From contig CAZIAL010000004.1 in NCBI GenBank assembly GCA_964536965.1, positions 66,263-130,262 of the forward strand: a stretch of DNA of 64,000 nt. Reading direction: 5' to 3'. Below are positions 59,680-64,000 of the stretch, piece after piece. The stretch comes from JACMQW01 sp964536965. GTDB taxonomy: Bacteria > Bdellovibrionota > UBA1018. The number at the start of each line of letters is the position of its first letter. Positions within the stretch are counted from its first letter, which is position 1. Made by a program: the position numbers and the translations under genes. Below the pieces are notes generated by a model. That model saw nothing but the letters and a program-made list of their open reading frames with translations. It did not search any database and was not told the DNA's origin.

Positions 59680-60062
59680 AGAAAAAGACCGAGAAGAAGA
59701 TCGAACCGAGAGATCCCGAACTCGAGGCGCTGCTCGGCGCTTTTCGCGAGGTCCATCCGCGAAAGGACGAAGTGGACGGATGGAAACGCGCCGTGCGCGC
59801 GGAACTCGCGTCGGCGAATCCGGCGTCGACTTCTTTGCCCGTGGTCGAACCCGCGCGCTGGACCTGGAAACGACTGGTCCTCCGCGTGGCGGTGCCGGTC
59901 GGGATGGCCGCGAGCCTCGGCTTCGTCATCGGCGCCTACGTCGTCGAGCAACGTTACAACGAAGGGCAAGCGATGCTCTTCAGTCAGACCGAACCGAATC
60001 ACCCGCCGCGGGCTCTGACGACGGATGAGCAGCGGGAAGTCGTGAAGCTTCGGTTCGACTGA
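59676..60062 (+). CDS. Single-span membrane protein, candidate anti-sigma factor
   Basis: 128 residues. Highly charged N-terminus (KKKTEKKIEPRDPELEALLG) and a cytoplasmic helical region (FREVHPRKDEVDGWKRAVRA) precede one transmembrane helix (VAVPVGMAASLGFVIGAYVV). The short periplasmic tail ends LTTDEQREVVKLRFD. There is no zinc-binding HxxxCxxC motif. Overlap with the sigma gene and the layout suggest an anti-sigma role; no biochemical proof is visible. Confidence 0.6.
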   Translation: MKKKTEKKIEPRDPELEALLGAFREVHPRKDEVDGWKRAVRAELASANPASTSLPVVEPARWTWKRLVLRVAVPVGMAASLGFVIGAYVVEQRYNEGQAMLFSQTEPNHPPRALTTDEQREVVKLRFD

Positions 60063-60087
60063 ATCGTGAGTGAGGAGGGAACGAAAA

Positions 60088-60942
60088 ATGAGGATTGAGA
60101 TGGGAATTTTCCTGCTTTCGATGGTGCTATTCTCCGCGTCGGGGGAGGCCGCTCCGCTCTCGCGCGATGAACTGATCGCGCGGCTTCGGATTCGGGCCGA
60201 CGTCCTGACCGTGTCGAGCGATGGAAAGACCCTGGTCGACGGCGGGCACGAGACCCGCCTCCTTTCCGGCTTCACGCCCGAGGGGAAGTTCACCCGCGAC
60301 TGGAGCTCGCAGAGCGCCGATTACGGGTCGTTTAAGCTGCGGCACGCATGGACGATTTCGCCCACCGGGGCGATCCAGGTGAAACTCGAGGAATTCGCCG
60401 AAGAGGAAATCGATTCGACGACGGGGATTCCGAGACAGTTTAAGAACCCGATCGGCGGCGAGACCCGGGATGTGGTGGATTTCGGCGCGATCGTTTACGC
60501 GATTAAAGGCGTGAAGGGAAAACGGGTGGTGGTCCGTTTCGTTCCCGAAATCTCTGCGGAAGCCGGTGTCCAGACGATCGGGAAAATGAAGATCATCGGC
60601 CGCGGAGTCTCGATCTATGACGCCGAAGGCGTCCTCTGGGCGAGCGATCTAGAGCTTGGCGCGGAGTACACGGCGATCTCGACCCATCGAGGGACTCTGG
60701 TGCTGAGTTACTCCCCATTTCGCGGGGGGGAAGCCGCGGGGGTCGCGAACGGGAAGCGGATGACGCTGAGAATGAAGGAATACCCTCGGGTCGTGGTCCA
60801 GAGCGAAAGCGACTTCGTTCCCGAGGGAATGAACGCTCGCGTTTTCGTTCGCTATATCAAAGAGCGCCGGACGGGGAATCTGAACTCGGTTCGCCAGCAC
60901 GAAGCTTCGGATGAGAAACGCATTCTGGAACGACTGAAGTAA
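60088..60942 (+). CDS. Secreted protein in the second sigma operon
   Basis: 284 residues from ATG 60088, preceded by GAGGAGG; an in-frame ATG 18 bases earlier is less likely. Signal peptide (IFLLSMVLFSASGEA). The mature protein has LSRDELIARLRIRADVLTVS, LVDGGHETRLLSGFTPEGK and FGAIVYAIKGVKGKRVVVRF, beta-rich. No catalytic motif. Same strand and close spacing with the sigma pair and the ankyrin gene (2 bp), so probably one operon. Confidence 0.65.
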   Translation: MRIEMGIFLLSMVLFSASGEAAPLSRDELIARLRIRADVLTVSSDGKTLVDGGHETRLLSGFTPEGKFTRDWSSQSADYGSFKLRHAWTISPTGAIQVKLEEFAEEEIDSTTGIPRQFKNPIGGETRDVVDFGAIVYAIKGVKGKRVVVRFVPEISAEAGVQTIGKMKIIGRGVSIYDAEGVLWASDLELGAEYTAISTHRGTLVLSYSPFRGGEAAGVANGKRMTLRMKEYPRVVVQSESDFVPEGMNARVFVRYIKERRTGNLNSVRQHEASDEKRILERLK

Positions 60943-60943
60943 A

Positions 60944-61651
60944 GTGAAAGCGAGGATCGCGCTCGGGGTGAGCATCCTAGTCTGGTTTTTCGCGCTGCTG
61001 GCGTACGTGAATGCGAGCTACGCCGAAGACCGCCGGCCGCGCGGTGAGCCGAGCTATGACCGCGAGACGGCGACGAGAAGACTTCGGAGCGCGGCGATCG
61101 AAGGCTGGACGAAAACCGCGATTGAAGCGATTCGATTCGGAGCTTCGGTCGACGAGACGGATGAGTATGGGACGACGCCGCTCATCCTCGCGTCCATCCG
61201 AGGACACGACCGAGTGGTGGAGGCTCTCCTCGCGGCGGGCGCGGACCCGAACCGCGAAAACGACGATCGGCTCTCGCCGCTTTTCGCGGCCGCCGCGAAC
61301 TGCAATGATCCGGTCGTGACGGCGCTCCTCCGAAAGGGCGCCCATCCGAACGCGAAGAATCGCACGCGGCAGAGCGCGCTCATGCGCGCGGCCGAGAACG
61401 GTTGTGCGGTCGTCGTGAAGGAACTTCTCCGGGCACGGGGGATCGACCTGAAGAGCGAGGACGACTCCGGCCGAACGGCGCTCGATTACGCCAACGAGAG
61501 TCGGGTAATGGGGCTCGACTACGGACAGTCGTATGCGCTCATCGACGACTTCCGCCGCGCGCAGACCCTTCGGCTCCGACCTTCGCCGAAAACCGTGAAA
61601 CATCCGGTAAACCTTCCGCGCGGGACGAACACGCCGCGGTCCCTGCCGTAA
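60944..61651 (+). CDS. Exported ankyrin-repeat protein
   Basis: 235 residues from a GTG at 60944. A hydrophobic N-terminus (IALGVSILVWFFALLAYVNA) acts as signal peptide or anchor. Four ankyrin-type repeats follow: TDEYGTTPLILASIRGHDRV, NDDRLSPLFAAAANCNDPVV, NRTRQSALMRAAENGCAVVV and DDSGRTALDYANESRVMG. The repeats probably bind a partner protein in the periplasm. Last gene of the sigma operon. Confidence 0.8.
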   Translation: MKARIALGVSILVWFFALLAYVNASYAEDRRPRGEPSYDRETATRRLRSAAIEGWTKTAIEAIRFGASVDETDEYGTTPLILASIRGHDRVVEALLAAGADPNRENDDRLSPLFAAAANCNDPVVTALLRKGAHPNAKNRTRQSALMRAAENGCAVVVKELLRARGIDLKSEDDSGRTALDYANESRVMGLDYGQSYALIDDFRRAQTLRLRPSPKTVKHPVNLPRGTNTPRSLP

Positions 61652-61705
61652 AATCCGTCCTGGAGCTTAAGCCCGGCATGCCGAACCCGATATCGCCCAG
61701 TGCGG

Positions 61706-62461
61706 TCACTCGCCGGGCAGGCCGAGGTCGCGCAGGATCCGATCGCGGGCGGACTTCCAAGTGATTCGGCGAAGCTGGTCGAAGCCGTAGAGTTCTGCGT
61801 CGCGTTTTTCCTCATCCGTGCAGTTTTCGCATCGGAAGGCGACATTCAGCAGCCAAACGGTCGCGATGCCGTAAGACCCGAATTCTTCGAGGTCGCATGC
61901 GCGCTCACCCGAAAGGGGAGCCCCGGTCCAGATGCTCCGAACGGGTTTCCCGTGTTCATCCACGAAATTTGCCGGGCATTTCGCGTGGGGCCAGTTTCGC
62001 TCGGCCGATTCCGTATGGCGAGCTTCGTGGATCAGGACCATCAGCCGCGCGATGGGCGGGTGATCGAACTTCGAATAGTTCGGGCTCAGAAAAATGTGAT
62101 TCTCCCACGCAGGGAGAACGCAGGCGACCGCGGATTCGTCGGTACAGAGGTTCGAGCCGACGTCCGAGACGCGCGAGAAGAACCATTCCTCGGAAGCGGC
62201 GCGCGTGAGTTCGCCGAAAATCTCTTGGTAAAGCGGCGAAGGACGGGTCGCGCGCATTCGGAAGAAGCGAGCGAGATCCGTTTCAAGCTCGATGCGGGTC
62301 GCGGCGGGAACTTCCCGAGCGTAGCGGATCGGAAAGGCGTTCGCCGCGGGCGGAGATGCGAGACCCAACGCGCTCGCGGCGATGAGCGCGGTCATGGTTG
62401 CCGTGAGCGACCGTGCAAGAGTTGAACGCGTGACGAAGGTACGGGGGACGCCCCGAATCAC
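61706..62461 (-). CDS. Secreted HExxH protein, possible metallopeptidase
   Basis: 251 residues; the ATG at 62461 overlaps the preceding gene's stop (ATGA). Signal peptide ATMTALIAASALGLASPPAA. It contains MVLIHEARHTESAERNWPHA, an HExxH zinc-binding motif, and cysteines in LCTDES, VACVLP, AKCPANF and RACDLEEF. A helical DLEEFGSYGIATVW region downstream might carry a third ligand. The family is not identified. It could be a cell-wall or protein peptidase. Partner gene at 62458-62808 is also secreted. Confidence 0.65.
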   Translation of the reverse strand: MIRGVPRTFVTRSTLARSLTATMTALIAASALGLASPPAANAFPIRYAREVPAATRIELETDLARFFRMRATRPSPLYQEIFGELTRAASEEWFFSRVSDVGSNLCTDESAVACVLPAWENHIFLSPNYSKFDHPPIARLMVLIHEARHTESAERNWPHAKCPANFVDEHGKPVRSIWTGAPLSGERACDLEEFGSYGIATVWLLNVAFRCENCTDEEKRDAELYGFDQLRRITWKSARDRILRDLGLPGE

Positions 62462-62808
62462 AGCGGGCGGATCACCTTGCGGCAGGTGACCGAGCGGGCG
62501 AGGACCTTGATGGTTTCGCCGAGGTCGCGGCGATTTTCATGATCGATTTCGATGTTTCGCGAGAGGACCGAGCCTTCGACGACCAGGGAGGAACAGCCGG
62601 CCATGGTCAGGCGCTCGTTCACTTCCGTCGTCGCGGGAATGATTTCATAGGTAATGGCCTCTTCGGTCTTCGCAGAGTCCGAGGCGATCCGATTTCCGTC
62701 GGCGTTTTCGGTCATCGAGACGTTCGTGATGAAGAACTCTTTCGCCGATGCAGGAGCGGCGATCAGAGCGATGAAAAGAAGGGCGGAAACGCGCGAAACG
62801 GTCGTCAT
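62458..62808 (-). CDS. Secreted protein co-transcribed with the HExxH protein
   Basis: 116 residues. Signal peptide RVSALLFIALIAAPASA. Mature part ITNVSMTENADGNRIASDSA, then ITYEIIPATTEVNERLTMAG with cysteines MAGCSSLV and VTCRKVIRPL, so one disulfide is likely. The stop overlaps the downstream gene by ATGA, so the pair is translationally coupled. No family recognised. Confidence 0.65.
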   Translation of the reverse strand: MTTVSRVSALLFIALIAAPASAKEFFITNVSMTENADGNRIASDSAKTEEAITYEIIPATTEVNERLTMAGCSSLVVEGSVLSRNIEIDHENRRDLGETIKVLARSVTCRKVIRPL

Positions 62809-62913
62809 AAAATCTCCTGGGTTGGGGATGTCGCGTTTCTAGGAGATCCGGCCCAGGGAGTCAATCGCCTATTTCTACACAGCGCATATGTTTTAAAGCT
62901 GCGCCGAGGGAAA

Positions 62914-62956
62914 TGAAAAAGCCCCCGTCGGAAGATCCGACGAGGGCTCTCTGTTT
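62914..62956 (-). terminator. Intrinsic terminator of the ribosomal-protein cluster
   Basis: GCCCCCGTCGG (62921-62931) pairs with TCCGACGAGGGC (62936-62947) apart from one mismatch. On the minus strand the hairpin runs into a T-run (CTTTTTC) 35-75 bp past the rpmF stop. On the plus strand a T-run (62953-62960) also follows, so it may work both ways. Confidence 0.88.
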
Positions 62957-62991
62957 TTTTCGAACCGGAAGTCCGCGAGGGGCTTCGACGA

Positions 62992-63201
62992 TTACTTCGA
63001 TTTGGAGCCGGATTTACGTGCGGCTTTCGCTGCGGTCCGAGCTTCCACATAGGCGGCGACGTTTGCGAGCGTCACGGTGTGGGTGCGGACTTGCGTACCG
63101 TCAGCCGCAGTCGTGAAAGCGACTGGATCGATTTGGTAAGCGCAGGAATAGCGGCGCATGTTGCGGCGCGAGCGACTGATTTTTTTCTTAGGAACTGCCA
63201 T
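62992..63201 (-). CDS. rpmF: Ribosomal protein L32, zinc-free form
   Basis: 69 residues. The start AVPKKKISRSRRNMRRYS is the L32 signature. Usual zinc-ribbon L32 has two CxxC pairs; here only one cysteine (SCAYQ) is present and none of the CxxC pairs. The tail is basic (AKAARKSGSKSK). It is the last gene of the cluster and lies just before a terminator. Confidence 0.92.
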   Translation of the reverse strand: MAVPKKKISRSRRNMRRYSCAYQIDPVAFTTAADGTQVRTHTVTLANVAAYVEARTAAKAARKSGSKSK

Positions 63202-63263
63202 GGTCTTTTACCTTTTCCTTCATGCAATCCAGCGATCGGTTGCCCGGTCGCCGGAGAGCGCTG

Positions 63264-63569
63264 TTACCAGGACGCCTTCGTCACGCCTGGGATCATTCCC
63301 GTGAGCGCCAATTCGCGGAACTTGATCCGGCAGAGGCCGAATTTCCGGAGATAAGCGCGCGGGCGACCGGTCAGGGCGCAGCGGTTGCGGTAACGGATAC
63401 GAGCCGAGTTCCGTGGAAGCTTCTGGAGCTTCTTCTGGGCCGCGGACCGTTCTTCTTCCGAAGCGGTCAAGCTGTAGGCGGTGGCCTTCAGCTCGGCGCG
63501 TACCTTGCGGTAACGTTCGGCCATTTCCTTCTTCTTGTTGTTCTGATTTACCTTCGAGAGAGTTGCCAT
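63264..63569 (-). CDS. rpsN: Ribosomal protein S14, zinc-free long form
   Basis: 101 residues. Core motif KLPRNSARIRYRNRCALTGR followed by YLRKFGLCRIKFRELALTGM and the end PGVTKASW. It lacks the CxxC...CxxC zinc site of short S14, as in the long form of many bacteria. It sits between rpmE2 and rpmF in the same direction. Confidence 0.97.
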   Translation of the reverse strand: MATLSKVNQNNKKKEMAERYRKVRAELKATAYSLTASEEERSAAQKKLQKLPRNSARIRYRNRCALTGRPRAYLRKFGLCRIKFRELALTGMIPGVTKASW

Positions 63570-63590
63570 TTCTTTGCTTTCCTTTGCTCG

Positions 63591-63833
63591 TTACTTCTTC
63601 GAGTAACGGCGGTTGAACTTCTCGATCCGGCCGGCCGTATCCATGATGCGCTCTTGGCCCGTGAAGAACGGGTGAGACTTCGAGGAAACCTCGACTTTGA
63701 TCACTGGATATTGCTTGCCTTCGAACTCGGTCATTTCCGTCGGGGCCTTGGTAGACCGGGTCAGAAATTCGAATCCGCTCGACATGTCCTTGATGACGAC
63801 TTCTTTGTATTCGGGATGAATGCTTTGTTTCAT
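63591..63833 (-). CDS. rpmE2: Ribosomal protein L31, type B (zinc-free)
   Basis: 80 residues. KQSIHPEYKEVVIKDMSS and YPVIKVEVSSKSHPFFTGQE identify type B L31, which has no cysteines. In other bacteria type B genes are often repressed by Zur and replace the zinc form under zinc limitation. Located 21 bp upstream of rpsN. Confidence 0.97.
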   Translation of the reverse strand: MKQSIHPEYKEVVIKDMSSGFEFLTRSTKAPTEMTEFEGKQYPVIKVEVSSKSHPFFTGQERIMDTAGRIEKFNRRYSKK

Positions 63834-63848
63834 GGTCGCATCCTTCCT

Positions 63849-64000
63849 TTAGCGCAGGCTCGAGTGACGATCGGAGATCGGCAGCAAGGCCAGTTGGCGA
63901 GCGCGTTTGATCTCGCCTTGGAGAACGCGCTGCTGTTTACGGTTTAAACGGTTCACGCGGGAAGGGACGATGCGTCCGCCTTCGGCGATGAACGGCTTCA
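63849..64000 (-). CDS. rpsR: Ribosomal protein S18, N-terminus outside window
   Basis: The last 50 residues are present: KPFIAEGGRIVPSRVNRLNR, KQQRVLQGEIKRARQLALLP and ISDRHSSLR. The start and any N-terminal cysteines lie beyond 64000, so whether this is a zinc-free S18 cannot be seen. It is the first visible gene of the rpsR-rpmE2-rpsN-rpmF cluster. Any Zur operator would also be beyond the edge. Confidence 0.93.
   Translation of the reverse strand, partial: KPFIAEGGRIVPSRVNRLNRKQQRVLQGEIKRARQLALLPISDRHSSLR

Overview
The window reads as chromosomal DNA of a GC-rich Gram-negative bacterium. The evidence is outer-membrane and TonB-type machinery (BtuB-like receptor, ExbB/ExbD), many signal-peptide lipoproteins, FeoA/FeoB and MscL. 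Several features together fit a Bdellovibrionota/Oligoflexia-like lineage: RCC1 and FGE-like lipoproteins, a long-form aromatic amino acid hydroxylase, and a KamA-type aminomutase. That placement is inference, not proof. Three runs of N (20177-20186, 24160-24259, 25429-25528) show a draft scaffold. Both 100-base gaps fall inside a tandem-repeat gene.

Layout. 1-2310: partial beta-propeller lipoprotein. 2475-3933: IS256-family insertion sequence that has removed the front of an FGE-like gene (3934-4986). 5073-8992: accessory block with an HTH fragment, a replication-relaxation-like wHTH protein, two perfect inverted repeats, and a large serine recombinase. The recombinase has a one-base frameshift, and its frame runs into a CAT-anticodon tRNA. 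9040-13540: secreted protein, RCC1 lipoprotein, and a cobalamin riboswitch controlling a BtuB-like receptor. 13537-16357: overlapping three-gene operon led by an aromatic amino acid hydroxylase. 16396-18126: small membrane protein, ECF sigma / membrane anti-sigma candidate / DUF3106-like operon, then tRNA-Asn with a strong terminator.

18146-27896 is the most unusual part. It holds a giant minus-strand lipoprotein built on about 20 Ig-like repeats with an exact 279-bp period where measured, ending in modules resembling phage tail or spike proteins. Beside it lies a deletion-scarred remnant of a paralogue that kept the same 49-bp leader. A PP2C phosphatase fused to a cyclic-nucleotide-binding domain lies divergently next to the giant gene.

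29388-47711 is mostly housekeeping and envelope genes: YdjM-like hydrolase, DUF481, MscL, Tam-like methyltransferase, phosphofructokinase, ABC-F, RecQ, a flavin-linked lactone-oxidase-like lipoprotein, VTC plus DUF4956, MurI, tRNA-Ser(CGA) and an M28 peptidase. 47844-50295 is a feoA-feoB-Cys-rich-protein operon with a Fur-like site. 50453-54993 holds a 942-residue secreted protein and a secreted protein that couples a beta-jelly-roll domain to two SUEL-type rhamnose-binding lectin domains. 55132-56236 is ExbB/ExbD. 56404-61651 has KamA and a second ECF sigma operon ending in an ankyrin protein. 61706-64000 has a secreted HExxH protein and a cluster of ribosomal proteins L32, S14, L31B and S18. 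The three complete ones lack zinc-binding cysteine pairs.

Functional links: ExbB/ExbD could energise the BtuB-like receptor. The riboswitch, the Fur-like site and the zinc-independent ribosomal genes suggest metal and cofactor limitation is a recurring theme. The envelope is rich in predicted adhesive or lectin-like surface proteins.
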